Shown here one piece after another: positions 53,174 to 61,287 of a stretch of DNA of 64,000 nucleotides. A program made the position numbers and the translations under genes. The DNA is from Massilia mucilaginosa (lineage in GTDB: Bacteria > Pseudomonadota > Gammaproteobacteria > Burkholderiales > Burkholderiaceae_D). Each line of letters starts with the position of its first letter. Positions within the stretch are counted from its first letter, which is position 1. The stretch covers positions 219,976 to 283,975 of the forward strand of contig NZ_WHJH01000004.1 of assembly GCF_011682145.1 (NCBI RefSeq), given 5' to 3'. Under the pieces are notes generated by a model. That model had not been told where the DNA came from. It saw only the letters and a list, made by a program, of their open reading frames with translations, and searched no databases.

Positions 53174-54676
53174 TTATCCGTTTTCGTCGTCGAACAGCAC
53201 GTGGCACTGGCTGTCGTCGAAGGTGGGAACACCGGTCAGGATGCCGTGGAAGCTGGTCAGCACTTCGCCCACCTGGATGCCCTTGCTGCTCATCGAGAAC
53301 AGGCGGATGGTGCGTTCGTGCAGGCCGACGCGCTTCTTGAATACCGAGATGGCCTGGCGCACCTTGCCGCGCGCTTCGAAGTAGCGCAGCATGATGACGC
53401 TGTCGGCGATGTAGCTGGCGTCGACCGTGGTGCTCATGTTCGAGCCGATCACGCCCGCCTGCACGCCGACCAAGATGGTGACCACGCCGCGCTGGCCCAG
53501 GTAGGTCAGCAGCTCGTGCATGTGGGTGGCGAGGAAGCGCTCGTCGGGCATCGCCTTCAGATAGCCATTGAGGCTGTCGATGACGATCACGCGCGCGCCG
53601 CCGGCTTCGGCATCGGTCACCGACTGCATGAATTCGCCGGGCGCCATTTCGGCCGGGTCGATCTGCTTGATGGTGAGCAGGCCGCTGTCGATCGCGCCCT
53701 GCAGATCGATACCGAGGCCGGTGGAGCGCAGCAGCAGGTTGTTGGCCGCTTCCTCGAACAGGAACATGGCCGCTTTCTGGCCGCGCTGCGTGGCCGCATA
53801 CACGTACTGCGCGCACAGCGACGACTTGCCGGTGCCCGGTGGGCCGGAGAGCAGGGTGCTGGTGCCTTCATCGAGGCCGCCGCCGGTGAGGGCGTCGAGC
53901 TGCGCGATGCCGCTCGAGAGCTGTTTGCGTTCGGTGTGCACGCGCGTGTGGGCGGCGATCAGGCGCGGGAAGACCACCAGGCCGCCGGTGACGATTTTGT
54001 AGTCGTGCGAGCCGCCGCGAAAGGCGATGCCGCGGTATTTGACGATGCGCATGCGGCGCCGTTCGGAGCCGTAGTCCTGGTTGATCAATTCGAGCGTGAT
54101 GACGCCATGCGCCACGCTGCGCACCTGCAGGTCGCCGGACAGGGCGGTGCGGTCGTCGAGGAACAGGGTGGTGCAGCCTTTGCCGGACAGGTACTGCTTG
54201 AGCGCGAGCACCTGGCGGCGGTAGCGCAGCGGGCTTTCGGCCAGCAGCTGCAGTTCGGAGAGCGAATCGAGGACGACGCGGGTCGGCTTGTATTTTTCGA
54301 TGGCGTCGAGGATGCGCTGGGTGGTCATGCCCATCTCGATTTCGGACGGGTGGAAAATGGTGAACTGGTGGTCGGGGTGGAGGATGTTCTCGTTGGGGAT
54401 GATGTCTTCGACGTGGATGCCGTCCATCGACCAGCCATGCGACTGCGCCACCGCCTTGAGCTCGACGCGCGTTTCGGCGAGGGTGATATAGATGACCGAT
54501 TCGCCGCGCCGCACGCCTTCGTACAGGAACTGGAGGGCGAGCGTGGTCTTGCCTGTGCCGGGCTCGCCTTCGATCAGGAACAGGCGGTCACTGGTGAGGC
54601 CGCCGCCGAGAATGGTGTCCAGTCCCGGGACGCCGGTTGAAAGAAAGCGGCTGGTGTCGCTGTTCTGTATTTCCAT
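53174..54676 (-). CDS. KaiC-like (RAD55-type) two-domain ATPase
   Basis: This 500-aa protein has two RecA-fold domains: Walker [10 protein letters not shown] near residue 38 and GPPGTGKSS near residue 280. The first domain has [28 protein letters not shown]; the second has [28 protein letters not shown]. This is the KaiC plan. KaiA and KaiB are absent, so it is not a clock oscillator by this evidence; it probably acts as a signalling ATPase with the downstream kinase. The second Met (54676) is preferred because ACGGAG lies upstream of it; the first would be at 54700. Confidence 0.9.
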   Translation of the reverse strand: MEIQNSDTSRFLSTGVPGLDTILGGGLTSDRLFLIEGEPGTGKTTLALQFLYEGVRRGESVIYITLAETRVELKAVAQSHGWSMDGIHVEDIIPNENILHPDHQFTIFHPSEIEMGMTTQRILDAIEKYKPTRVVLDSLSELQLLAESPLRYRRQVLALKQYLSGKGCTTLFLDDRTALSGDLQVRSVAHGVITLELINQDYGSERRRMRIVKYRGIAFRGGSHDYKIVTGGLVVFPRLIAAHTRVHTERKQLSSGIAQLDALTGGGLDEGTSTLLSGPPGTGKSSLCAQYVYAATQRGQKAAMFLFEEAANNLLLRSTGLGIDLQGAIDSGLLTIKQIDPAEMAPGEFMQSVTDAEAGGARVIVIDSLNGYLKAMPDERFLATHMHELLTYLGQRGVVTILVGVQAGVIGSNMSTTVDASYIADSVIMLRYFEARGKVRQAISVFKKRVGLHERTIRLFSMSSKGIQVGEVLTSFHGILTGVPTFDDSQCHVLFDDENG

Positions 54677-54898
54677 GGAGGGGATCTCCGTTTTTCTCAT
54701 CGTAAATTTCGTTAATTACAACACTGTTTGAGAAATAGTACCTGAATGTCCTTTTGGTCGTAGTTCTGTACGGAAGCAAACCGCTAGTAGAGTTGTAGGT
54801 AACGCGCAGTGTTGGTAAGGAGTTTGAGGCAGCGCAAGGTGCGTGCGGGCGCACGGGAGGGATGCGATTTTGTGTCCCAAAAACGCAAGATGCTCTGA

Positions 54899-54904
54899 TA
54901 TAAT
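54899..54904 (+). promoter_or_regulatory. -10 element TATAAT of tRNA-Pro
   Basis: A perfect TATAAT lies 11 bp upstream of the mature tRNA 5' end, so transcription would begin almost at the tRNA itself. No good -35 is seen at 16-18 bp spacing. Confidence 0.6.
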
Positions 54905-54915
54905 TCGCAACTCGT

Positions 54916-54992
54916 CGGGGCGTAGCGCAGCCTGGTAGCGTACTTGCATGGGGTGCAAGGGGTCGAGTGTTCGAATCACTCCGTCCCGACCA
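54916..54992 (+). tRNA. tRNA-Pro (anticodon GGG)
   Basis: The 77-nt gene has a full cloverleaf: acceptor stem CGGGGCG/CGTCCCG (one G-U), D-arm AGCGCAGCCTGGTAGCGT, anticodon stem CTTGC/GCAAG with loop ATGGGGT (anticodon GGG), T-loop TTCGAAT, discriminator A and encoded CCA. It closely follows E. coli proL. The phage-like region starts right after the CCA, so the 3' end is the probable attachment core. Confidence 0.97.
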
Positions 54993-55012
54993 ATAGAATC
55001 AAAGACTTAGCA

Positions 55013-55039
55013 GAAGCCGGCACATGCCGGCTTTTTGTT
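55013..55039 (+). terminator. Terminator after tRNA-Pro
   Basis: The hairpin AGCCGGC / GCCGGCT with a 4-nt loop is followed by TTTTTG. It ends the tRNA transcript, and may belong to the element side of the junction. Confidence 0.85.
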
Positions 55040-55049
55040 TTCCTGCTCC

Positions 55050-55086
55050 GTGCCTTACCGGTGCCTTAGATTTAAGGCGTGCCTTA
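55050..55086. repeat. Three direct copies of GTGCCTTA next to the tRNA
   Basis: GTGCCTTA begins at 55050, 55061 and 55079, with a TAAGGC inverted copy between the second and third. Clustered short repeats beside an attachment site are what arm-type binding sites for integrase or excisionase look like. The rest of 54993-55194 holds no gene. Confidence 0.4.
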
Positions 55087-55194
55087 GCGCTGGCGTGACG
55101 GCTGTCTGTCCAGCGAGCATCGCAGCGTGGAATTTTGAACTAACGATGGGCCGTCAACAGCATTTGCGCCGGAAGATGATCTGAGCTGTGAATC

Positions 55195-56328
55195 TCAGTT
55201 CGGCAGCGTGTGCCTGGGCAAAGATACCGTGAATATGCAACCAGTGCCTGGCACATCCCGGACGGACAAGATTCCGTTGTCGGCATTGATGCTCTGCTGC
55301 GAAATTGTAAGTCCGATGCCAGAACCAGTTCGGTTGCTACCCCGTTGCGAGTATGGCAGAAACATTGTTTCCTCTACCCCTGGTGCTAGGCCGCCGCAAT
55401 GGTCACGGATATCAATCAAGATCCGGTCCGCTGCGCCGTACGCAGTAAGCAAGACTTCCGTGTTGGGCTTAGTGAACTTGAACGCGTTTTGAAGGATGTA
55501 TGCGACAGCGGTTAGCAGTAGTTCACGGTTGCCCACCAGGCCGAGCGATATGTCTACTGGTTGAACGAGCAATGTGCAAGCACTGTGCGAGGACGCAGGG
55601 TCAGCAGCGTTAGCGATTTCCTGAATCATCTTTGCTAGGGAAAACACTTCCAAAATGGCTGGGTCAAAGCTTCGTGACCGAACCTCGTCAAGCGATTCAT
55701 CAATGAGTTTTTGTAGTGAGATCAAAGCTCTTTCCAGGATTGACCCGGTGGCGCCACCCAGACTTAAATTTCCCGCTTTAGCAGCGGTAAACGCCAGAGA
55801 TGCTGTGCCAAGATGATTGCGGAGTTCGTCGGAATAGAATCCCAGGCGACGATTTGACTCTACCGCAAGTCTTCTTGCGAAAATCTCGTCCCGCTGGTAG
55901 CTGAACTCCGTGACAGCATCGGAAATTGCATTGTCTAAACAGCGGTTGAGGGTGCGAAACTCCTCGACTCGAAAGGGGGCGTCGCGCTCGACCGCAAGGT
56001 CTGTAATAGCCTGACAAAGATCGCCGTAGTCATGTACTACTTGGTCGACGCTAAACCCGAGGTCAAGCAGGTCTTTGCCATGCTGGGCTGCCGTTACGCT
56101 CACTTCTGAAAGCGTCTGCGCTCCACCCGCCGGTCCAGAAATGCGTAAACTATCGGTCGGAATCGCGGACTCTTCAGTTTCCAAAGTTCTAATCAGTTGA
56201 TCCAAGAAGATCGGAACACCGTTTTCCAGCTGCCCTGGACTTGCATTACGACCCGGACGCGCGTTGACCTTAATGCGGCATCGCGAGGTCAAGTCGTCGC
56301 GATTATTGCGGAGAAAATCATGTAGCAT
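55195..56328 (-). CDS. Soluble sensor histidine kinase in the element
   Basis: The 377-aa protein has no membrane segment. The N-terminal ~155 residues are helical (a RsbRD-like or four-helix sensor, with SVDQVVHDYGDLCQAI). The likely phospho-acceptor is His172 in SDELRNHLGTASLAF. The HATPase (~255-375) has LLTAVAYILQNAFKFTKPN, DHCGGL and SGIGLTIS. No response regulator gene is adjacent. Phage cargo kinases are unusual, so it may be an accessory gene at the element edge rather than part of phage development. Confidence 0.8.
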   Translation of the reverse strand: MLHDFLRNNRDDLTSRCRIKVNARPGRNASPGQLENGVPIFLDQLIRTLETEESAIPTDSLRISGPAGGAQTLSEVSVTAAQHGKDLLDLGFSVDQVVHDYGDLCQAITDLAVERDAPFRVEEFRTLNRCLDNAISDAVTEFSYQRDEIFARRLAVESNRRLGFYSDELRNHLGTASLAFTAAKAGNLSLGGATGSILERALISLQKLIDESLDEVRSRSFDPAILEVFSLAKMIQEIANAADPASSHSACTLLVQPVDISLGLVGNRELLLTAVAYILQNAFKFTKPNTEVLLTAYGAADRILIDIRDHCGGLAPGVEETMFLPYSQRGSNRTGSGIGLTISQQSINADNGILSVRDVPGTGCIFTVSLPRHTLPN

Positions 56329-56475
56329 GGCCCACCTCGCGCCTACTAAGGCAATATGAGTTGCGACAAGCTTGCCTCAACTTCAACTGAGAATAGACTG
56401 TAATCGTGTCTGGTGGCGCTCAATTGGCTGCACTCGCGCTCTTGCAGAGCGACGATGCGTTCCAACTTCCAATAC

Positions 56476-56694
56476 CTATTTTGAGCTTTCGGCATCTGCT
56501 AATATCCCGGTTAACAGATCGTGTAGCTCTGTGTCAGCCACTGGCCCCCGTGGACTTTGGCCGTTGTCGCGTACGTCGTAGGACGTGACCTGGGGCGGCA
56601 TGACGCGCGCCAACTGTTCAATCGAATTTACCCGTATCTCGGCAACTGCGCTGCCAGCGGGTGTGCGCATCGTGATCAGGCAATTGAGAGGCAT
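56476..56694 (-). CDS. Small hypothetical protein
   Basis: The 72-aa frame (MPLNCLITMRTPAGSAVAEIRVNSIEQLARVMPP...LHDLLTGILADAESSK) follows TTGGAG at a suitable distance. No family is recognised. A longer in-frame extension upstream exists but would overlap the excisionase-like gene in another frame and has no Shine-Dalgarno site. The direction and spacing suggest it belongs to the same transcript as the excisionase-like gene. Confidence 0.5.
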   Translation of the reverse strand: MPLNCLITMRTPAGSAVAEIRVNSIEQLARVMPPQVTSYDVRDNGQSPRGPVADTELHDLLTGILADAESSK

Positions 56695-56792
56695 GATGGT
56701 GCTCCAAGTGAAACTGCTCGACAGTTGCGTGCAGCAAAATGATGGACTTCTCACTTGTACGCGCATAGTCTCACATTGGATGCATTTTTCGA

Positions 56793-57395
56793 TCAGATCG
56801 GCTTGCCGACCGCCTTGCGGGTCTTGGATGGCTGCTGAAAGCTCTCCGCCCACCGGACCACTTCGCGCGCAATGTACAGCGCTTGCGGTTTCGCTGTGCC
56901 GGGCAGTCGGACCGGTTTGGGGAAGCTTGGTTGAACAACGATATCCCTGCGAACCGTGTCCGCTGATCGCTTGAGGTATGCTGCAATGTCGCTGGTGTCC
57001 CACAGATCTAGCGACCCTGGTACAACCAGGGCGACGCGTTTGCCCACGGAGTCCGCCACGGCTTTAGCGATACGCGATATGTCCTCGTCGGAAATTTTGA
57101 CCGCATTGCTCTGTGGCTGCTCAGTGCACGTATTGTCGTGACTATGGTCTGCTTTGGGTATAGTTGACGGCGCATGCGACTGCGCGGCTTCCTCTCTACA
57201 TCGGTCGAGGTAACTACCGACATCGCGTACGTCGGCCACCACTAAATTGCCCTCGTTGCGTGTCGGGATTGGAAAAGTGCCGGCGCTCATCTGGCTGCGC
57301 ACCGTCCCAATCTCGGCCCCGATTTCGTGGCATACCTCATCCAGCCTCATCACGAGTCGCTCGTATTTCATCGCTAGGAAGATGTCGGCCTTCAT
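56793..57395 (-). CDS. Two-domain excisionase/PrtN-like DNA-binding protein
   Basis: The 200-aa protein has an N-terminal domain (~10-70: YERLVMRLDEVCHEIGAEIGTVRSQMSAGTFPIPTRNEGNLVVADVRDVGSYLDRC). A hydrophilic linker with His/Asp/Cys follows. The C-terminal domain (~125-190) has LDLWDTSDIAAYLKRSADTVRRDIVVQPSFPKPVRLPGTAKPQALYIAREVVRWAESF. Both halves resemble small MerR/AlpA-like winged helices, as in phage excisionases and the pyocin activator PrtN. It lies 4 bp after the Arc-like gene, so one operon controls both. Function in excision or late-gene control is inferred. Confidence 0.65.
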   Translation of the reverse strand: MKADIFLAMKYERLVMRLDEVCHEIGAEIGTVRSQMSAGTFPIPTRNEGNLVVADVRDVGSYLDRCREEAAQSHAPSTIPKADHSHDNTCTEQPQSNAVKISDEDISRIAKAVADSVGKRVALVVPGSLDLWDTSDIAAYLKRSADTVRRDIVVQPSFPKPVRLPGTAKPQALYIAREVVRWAESFQQPSKTRKAVGKPI

Positions 57396-57399
57396 GCTT

Positions 57400-57681
57400 T
57401 CAGTGCCCGCCCAGTTTAAGCAAGGTTTCGACCACGGATTCAAGCGTTTGCCTGTTCGTCGGGGCCGCAAGTTTTTCTGCAATCGCGGCAGCCTGCGCGT
57501 CGTTCGTAGAGCCCATGTGTCCGGGCTCAAGTGAGAGTGCCAAGCGAAAAACAATCTCCGCGTTCATGCTGCGATTGTTCTCCTTCGCACGAGCTGCAAT
57601 TTGTGCGCGCATGCCGTCCGGCAAGCGAAGAACGAACTTGTCTGCGAGCTGGGGCGCGCGCCCTGAATTTTCTGAGTTCAT
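57400..57681 (-). CDS. Arc-family ribbon-helix-helix protein (phage repressor type)
   Basis: The 93-aa protein has the Arc fold: [42 protein letters not shown], where KFVLRLP is the DNA-contacting beta-strand and NRSMNAEIV the second helix. A C-terminal extension (~60-93) may add oligomer contacts. It starts just left of three palindromic operators and faces a second RHH gene. It probably represses one or both promoters. The longer upstream frame would include the operators and is rejected. Confidence 0.85.
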   Translation of the reverse strand: MNSENSGRAPQLADKFVLRLPDGMRAQIAARAKENNRSMNAEIVFRLALSLEPGHMGSTNDAQAAAIAEKLAAPTNRQTLESVVETLLKLGGH

Positions 57682-57693
57682 AGCTTCAGCATA

Positions 57694-57766
57694 CTGGCAA
57701 TGAGCCATTTTTAAAATGATGGCTATGAGCCATAAAAATGCCTTGCATATGATGGCTAATAGCCAT
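57694..57766. promoter_or_regulatory. Three operators ATGGCT-N3-AGCCAT in the divergent promoter
   Basis: ATGGCTATGAGCCAT (57719-57733) and ATGGCTAATAGCCAT (57752-57766) are perfect palindromes 33 bp apart, about three helical turns. CTGGCAATGAGCCAT (57694-57708) is a weaker third copy with a degenerate left half. They fill the gap between the Arc-like gene (-) and the small RHH gene (+) and would overlap both promoters. This is the arrangement of a phage repressor switch. Confidence 0.75.
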
Positions 57767-57801
57767 ATAGTTTCCCTACTTTTACAAATTTTGGAGCGGC
57801 A

Positions 57802-57981
57802 ATGAGCATCGGAATCAAGTTTCAACTGAGGTTGCCTGCGGACCTGAAGACTTGGCTTGAGGAGGATGCGTGCCGAAACGATCGTTCGATGAACGGGCAA
57901 GTAATTGCCGTCCTGCGTGAGCGAATGAACAAGCAGCTGGAGAGTCAGGAGTCACGAGTCGGCGCGAGCAAGCCCGACTAG
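57802..57981 (+). CDS. Small Arc-like ribbon-helix-helix protein
   Basis: The 59-aa frame reads [19 protein letters not shown], then [26 protein letters not shown]. This is a full Arc domain: strand KFQLRLP, helix 1, and helix 2 with [11 protein letters not shown]. Shine-Dalgarno TTGGAG (57791-57796) precedes the ATG. It is divergent from the other RHH gene across the operators, like Arc and Mnt in phage P22, and the two may act as a repressor/antirepressor-control pair. Confidence 0.78.
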   Translation: MSIGIKFQLRLPADLKTWLEEDACRNDRSMNGQVIAVLRERMNKQLESQESRVGASKPD

Positions 57982-58065
57982 TCTCGCAGAACAGCGTTAG
58001 CGAACACCGTGTTAAATCAATGGAGGGACGGATGAGGTAGAACTTTTACGAGAAACGAAATGACA

Positions 58066-58101
58066 AAGGGCCGGCGTGCAAGCCGACCCTTCTAATTTTT
58101 T
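58066..58101 (+). terminator. Terminator after the small RHH gene
   Basis: The stem AAGGGCCGGC / GCCGACCCTT (one C-A mismatch, 6-nt loop) is followed by CTAATTTTTT. It lies 84 bp after the stop. The rest of 57982-58190 contains no gene I can support. Confidence 0.7.
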
Positions 58102-58190
58102 GCGACCGGCCTGGCGGAACCAGGTTAGTGCGGCTATTGGTGGTGGAACACCTTTAGCTGTATTGGATCAGTGTAATCTGGAGAAAACAC

Positions 58191-58670
58191 ATGAACAAGA
58201 TGGATAATAATGTAGCAGTACCGAACAGTCAACATTTTTCGGGGGCTGACTCTGCCTGCGTCGCAGCGCCGCTTCAAACGCTGATGAACTTGGATCGCTA
58301 CCTCAGCGCCAGTGGCTATGACGCCTCCCATCCGTGGCGCTTGGAAATCGGCACCGCAGTCACGAGCGGCAAGACCGACCTGCACCATCCGCTCCGCGAG
58401 GTGGCCATTGGTCGCGCTCGCGACGCTGTCGACATGGCAGCCATCGGTGCGAGCTTCATCAATGACAATATCCTGCCAGCGGTGTATGCGCTCGTGGAGC
58501 TTATCGAAATTCATGAGAGTGGGGATGCCGAGGCCGGCCGATACGCGTGTCCGCTTCTGCCGCTCGCAAAATTGACGCGTCAACTGACCGAAAACGCTGC
58601 GGGCTGCCTTGAGGACAATGAACGAGAAATGCAAGCAAAACTCGCTGTGGTCGAGGGAGATGAAGCATGA
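58191..58670 (+). CDS. Phage hypothetical protein, first of a four-gene overlap block
   Basis: The 159-aa helical protein contains LQTLMNLDRYLSASGYDASHPWRLEIGTAVTSGKTDLHH, AAIGASFINDNILPAVYALVELIEI and LPLAKLTRQLTENAAGCLEDNEREMQ. No family is recognised. Shine-Dalgarno TGGAGA lies 8 nt upstream. Its stop overlaps the next start (ATGA), and the same coupling continues for three more genes, so the four are translated as a unit. Confidence 0.65.
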   Translation: MNKMDNNVAVPNSQHFSGADSACVAAPLQTLMNLDRYLSASGYDASHPWRLEIGTAVTSGKTDLHHPLREVAIGRARDAVDMAAIGASFINDNILPAVYALVELIEIHESGDAEAGRYACPLLPLAKLTRQLTENAAGCLEDNEREMQAKLAVVEGDEA

Positions 58671-58888
58671 GCTCCGTGCCTAAAAGAGGATTTCAGCCAC
58701 GTCGCTGGCTTGGTGATAATTTAGGGTTGGATTGTGACGTCACCGTGCGCACGTTAGTCGATGGGAAGTACGTGGACCTCGACATTGAAGAGGCGCTCCG
58801 GCGTATCAACGAGTTCGACGAGGCGGAGGGTGCCCGAGCCCTTGCGAGACTGCCTTTCCACTTCAACATGAGCGAGGTTGCAAAATGA
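58667..58888 (+). CDS. Phage hypothetical protein
   Basis: The 73-aa protein starts MSSVPKRGFQPRRWLGDNLGLDCD with a basic N terminus and an acidic end (LDIEEALRRINEFDEAEGARALARLPF). Unknown family. It overlaps the genes on both sides by 4 bp. Confidence 0.6.
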   Translation: MSSVPKRGFQPRRWLGDNLGLDCDVTVRTLVDGKYVDLDIEEALRRINEFDEAEGARALARLPFHFNMSEVAK

Positions 58889-59166
58889 TGCGCGATAACT
58901 TACCTAGAAGCACTCCGGCTACTGCCGATGCCAAACAAGCTGTCGACATCGACACAATCCAACAGCACGGACGCGAGCTCGGCATTTTGATGGATGCCAT
59001 ACTGGATGCTCTCGATGGACTGGTGTGCCCTGATCGGAAAACGTCAAAAATCCACGACAAGGTTAGCTATTTCGTGCGCTGTGCAGCCGGCCATGCTCGG
59101 GTTCTTACTCAGCTTTCCCATGAAGCTGAGGCGCAAGGATCGTCAATGAAAGGAGGTGAGGCATGA
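58885..59166 (+). CDS. Phage hypothetical protein
   Basis: This 93-aa helical protein contains VDIDTIQQHGRELGILMDAILDALDGLVCPDRKTSKIHDKVSYFVRCAAGHARVLTQLSHEAE. Unknown family. The start overlaps the previous stop by 4 bp and the end overlaps the next start; its last codons (GGAGGTGAG) also serve as the Shine-Dalgarno site for the next gene. Confidence 0.6.
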   Translation: MMRDNLPRSTPATADAKQAVDIDTIQQHGRELGILMDAILDALDGLVCPDRKTSKIHDKVSYFVRCAAGHARVLTQLSHEAEAQGSSMKGGEA

Positions 59167-59627
59167 ATGCTCGCGTCCCCAATCCCTACTTTAAATTTGT
59201 AGAGCGTGCGCCCTATGAAATCGGACACTTGCTGAGGCAGATGTCGGCTCATTTCTCAGCATACGAGCCGGTTGCCCCGGACGACCGGCTTATAGCGGAA
59301 GCACTGACACAGCATGCCACTAATGCCAACGACACCTTAATGAGCGGAATTGAAGCAATTGGACATGTTTTGCAGACGGCCTTCCATAACCCCGCATGGG
59401 AGATGTCGCCTCAGCAACTGAAGGGAATTGCGGGGCTATTAGTTCATCTGTCTGCTGAAGCGCAATTTATGCAAGAATTGGACTGGGAAATCAAGTGTGC
59501 GCTAGATGCGGATGCATTGCGCAGAGCTGATACAGGGCAAGAGTCGAAGGCCCCCGCATCGGCTGCCAGCCCAGATGAGTCAGGGCAAAGTAGCTGCGTC
59601 AAGAAGCATACGTCAGCAGTTGGATAG
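59163..59627 (+). CDS. Phage hypothetical protein
   Basis: The 154-aa protein is helical with a disordered Ser-rich tail. It contains IGHLLRQMSAHFSAYEPVAPDDRLIAEALTQHATNANDTLMSGIEAIGHVLQTAFHN and LKGIAGLLVHLSAEAQFMQELDWEIKCAL. It shows a general likeness to the first gene of the block (helical, AIxA repeats) but no clear family. It has a strong Shine-Dalgarno site within the previous gene. Confidence 0.62.
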   Translation: MNARVPNPYFKFVERAPYEIGHLLRQMSAHFSAYEPVAPDDRLIAEALTQHATNANDTLMSGIEAIGHVLQTAFHNPAWEMSPQQLKGIAGLLVHLSAEAQFMQELDWEIKCALDADALRRADTGQESKAPASAASPDESGQSSCVKKHTSAVG

Positions 59628-59766
59628 TACTGAACCTACGGCGGAGACGGACAGGCTGATCGAATTAAGTCTTTTTTGATGCTCAGCCAGCCACCGAGCC
59701 TGAATGTTCAGAAATACTGCCCAAATTAAAGTTCGCAAACACCTAAATATAGTTACGGAGTTTTGT

Positions 59767-60849
59767 ATGGCCAATAACGGATGGCAACGCATCAATAAAA
59801 ACCTGGGCGAAGGATACGCTAACTTGATTGATGGGGCGCATTCCAAGCCTCCGGCATGTGAATTTTGCGATAGCATAAACCCAGATGAGTTTAGCTCCTT
59901 TCGAGAGAGAATGCCGGAAGTTCTTGAGCATTTGCTAACGTCGCACCGCATAGATCTTTCTCCCCTTTACGCGGTTGAACGCTTTGAAGCAATTACACCA
60001 GAAATTCCTGATGATTGGTATTTCGCGTATTTTTCCGATATCGCTCGCCGCGCACGCAACATACTCGCAGGCAGGAATGACCGTCAGATTCATTTGTGCG
60101 CTTTAATTAATCGAGTACGCACAAAAAAAATATATGTCGACATGGATCACACTCTGGCTGTGTTGCCAGATGATCAATTTGATTTTTATCAATCTTCACA
60201 AAGTATCAGTGAGATTTCTGCTATGCGCCGCTTCTTTAGGGAGCAATGGTCACACCTCTCCGCTGAGCCAACGATCATCGTATGTCTCCCCGATCCAGAA
60301 TTCGAAGATGTGACTGTTGATTTTTTTCAGCATGAAGTATTTGCGGTATTGGCAATAACAAAGTTAGTTGAGGCCATTTTCGCCTTTGATGCGCCGCTAG
60401 AGTTGTTAATAATAGAAGATTCTCCTTTAAATGAGTTGGTCCAATATCTTGAGTCATTTTATGAGTTACCCGTACATGAAAGAGACGCTAGAATGTTTCA
60501 GGAAAATCTTCGTGTGGCGGCAAAATTTTCCATGGAGGCAATGGAGGCAATCAATTATGCAGAGTTAAAAAAGCTTGAATACGAGAATAGAAATGAGGTT
60601 CAGGAGAAAAAGGGTGAACAGATACGAATATTGCAGAGCGATCGACACAAATCGAACCGAGAGATCAAAGACATGACGATTGCTGAATGGGATCGAATTC
60701 GGAGTGAACTTGGATATATTTTGAATGCGGAAAGGAATGGGATCTCGTTGTCGATGTGGCTTTCGACGAAGAACATTGTCCGAACACCTAGGGTAGTTGC
60801 AGGCTGGCTTCGCGAGCATGCGCAGAACGTCGGAGTGCGGTGGCGGTAG
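59767..60849 (+). CDS. AT-rich cargo protein with HAD-like motifs
   Basis: The 360-aa protein is much AT-richer than its neighbours and has codon use unlike the chromosome. It has a CxxC near residue 31 (ACEFCDS). Residues 123-131 read YVDMDHTLA, which fits the HAD motif I DxDx(T/V). Residues 213-219 read LLIIEDS, which fits the acidic motif IV. PTIIVCLPD may be the middle strand. The order fits a HAD-type phosphatase but motif III Lys is not clear. The C-terminal ~100 residues are highly charged. Start at 59767 behind ACGGAG; the ATG at 59704 is weaker. Role unknown; possible moron or defence gene. Confidence 0.65.
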   Translation: MANNGWQRINKNLGEGYANLIDGAHSKPPACEFCDSINPDEFSSFRERMPEVLEHLLTSHRIDLSPLYAVERFEAITPEIPDDWYFAYFSDIARRARNILAGRNDRQIHLCALINRVRTKKIYVDMDHTLAVLPDDQFDFYQSSQSISEISAMRRFFREQWSHLSAEPTIIVCLPDPEFEDVTVDFFQHEVFAVLAITKLVEAIFAFDAPLELLIIEDSPLNELVQYLESFYELPVHERDARMFQENLRVAAKFSMEAMEAINYAELKKLEYENRNEVQEKKGEQIRILQSDRHKSNREIKDMTIAEWDRIRSELGYILNAERNGISLSMWLSTKNIVRTPRVVAGWLREHAQNVGVRWR

Positions 60850-60850
60850 G

Positions 60851-60910
60851 CAGTCTCAGCCGGAGGCTGTACAGCTTCCGGCTGAGACTGTACAGCTTCC
60901 GACTGAGATG
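60851..60910. repeat. 40-bp near-perfect palindrome plus a third half-copy
   Basis: CAGTCTCAGCCGGA is followed by GGCTGTACAGCT and TCCGGCTGAGACTG: a 40-bp palindrome with one mismatched pair, centred on TGTACA (60851-60890). A third copy of the half-site, TGTACAGCTTCCGACTGAGA, follows directly. It starts 1 bp after the cargo gene's stop. No T-run follows, so it is not a standard terminator. It could be a protein-binding or recombination site. Confidence 0.75.
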
Positions 60911-60987
60911 CATTGCCGGCGAGTATGTCGAGCACTACGATTCTTCCATCGCCTTGATCGGGCTCAAACAGATGGAAGTATCCCAAC

Positions 60988-61287
60988 ATGGACAAGCGCC
61001 AATGTATTGAAGCAGTTAAGTTGCAAAGCGAAAATTCAAAATTTTTCGTATGGACTAGAAGAGTCCGTTTAAACATGTTAAAGTTTGTTTGGCGCTTAGT
61101 TTGCGGCGCTAACTGTAATGCCAAGACCGAAGAAACCCGCATCACCAATTGTCCCAACGAGACCCGCTTCACCAGGATAGGTCATGAACCAAATAAATCG
61201 CATGGCACTGTTGCCGCAATTTTATTTGGCGTCTATCCTGCGCTGACTGCGTTAGGTAGGCGCCTTTATAGGAGCACTACCGAATGA
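60988..61287 (+). CDS. Doubtful small protein in the gap before alpA
   Basis: A 99-aa frame (MDKRQCIEAVKLQSENSKFFVW...LYRSTTE) ends in an ATGA overlap with the alpA-like gene, which is the only point in its favour. Shine-Dalgarno is poor and no family is recognised. Apart from this frame and the palindrome, the ~430 bp between 60850 and 61283 contain nothing I can support. The stretch is AT-rich and may carry the alpA promoter. Confidence 0.3.
   Translation: MDKRQCIEAVKLQSENSKFFVWTRRVRLNMLKFVWRLVCGANCNAKTEETRITNCPNETRFTRIGHEPNKSHGTVAAILFGVYPALTALGRRLYRSTTE

Noticed and set aside
53174..54676. A circadian clock cluster (KaiABC)
   Set aside because: Only a KaiC-like gene is present; no kaiA or kaiB gene is near, and the partner is a histidine kinase.
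60797..61072. 91-codon frame starting inside the cargo gene
   Set aside because: It reads through the palindrome, giving the repeated peptide QPEAVQLPAETVQLP, which is a by-product of the DNA repeat.
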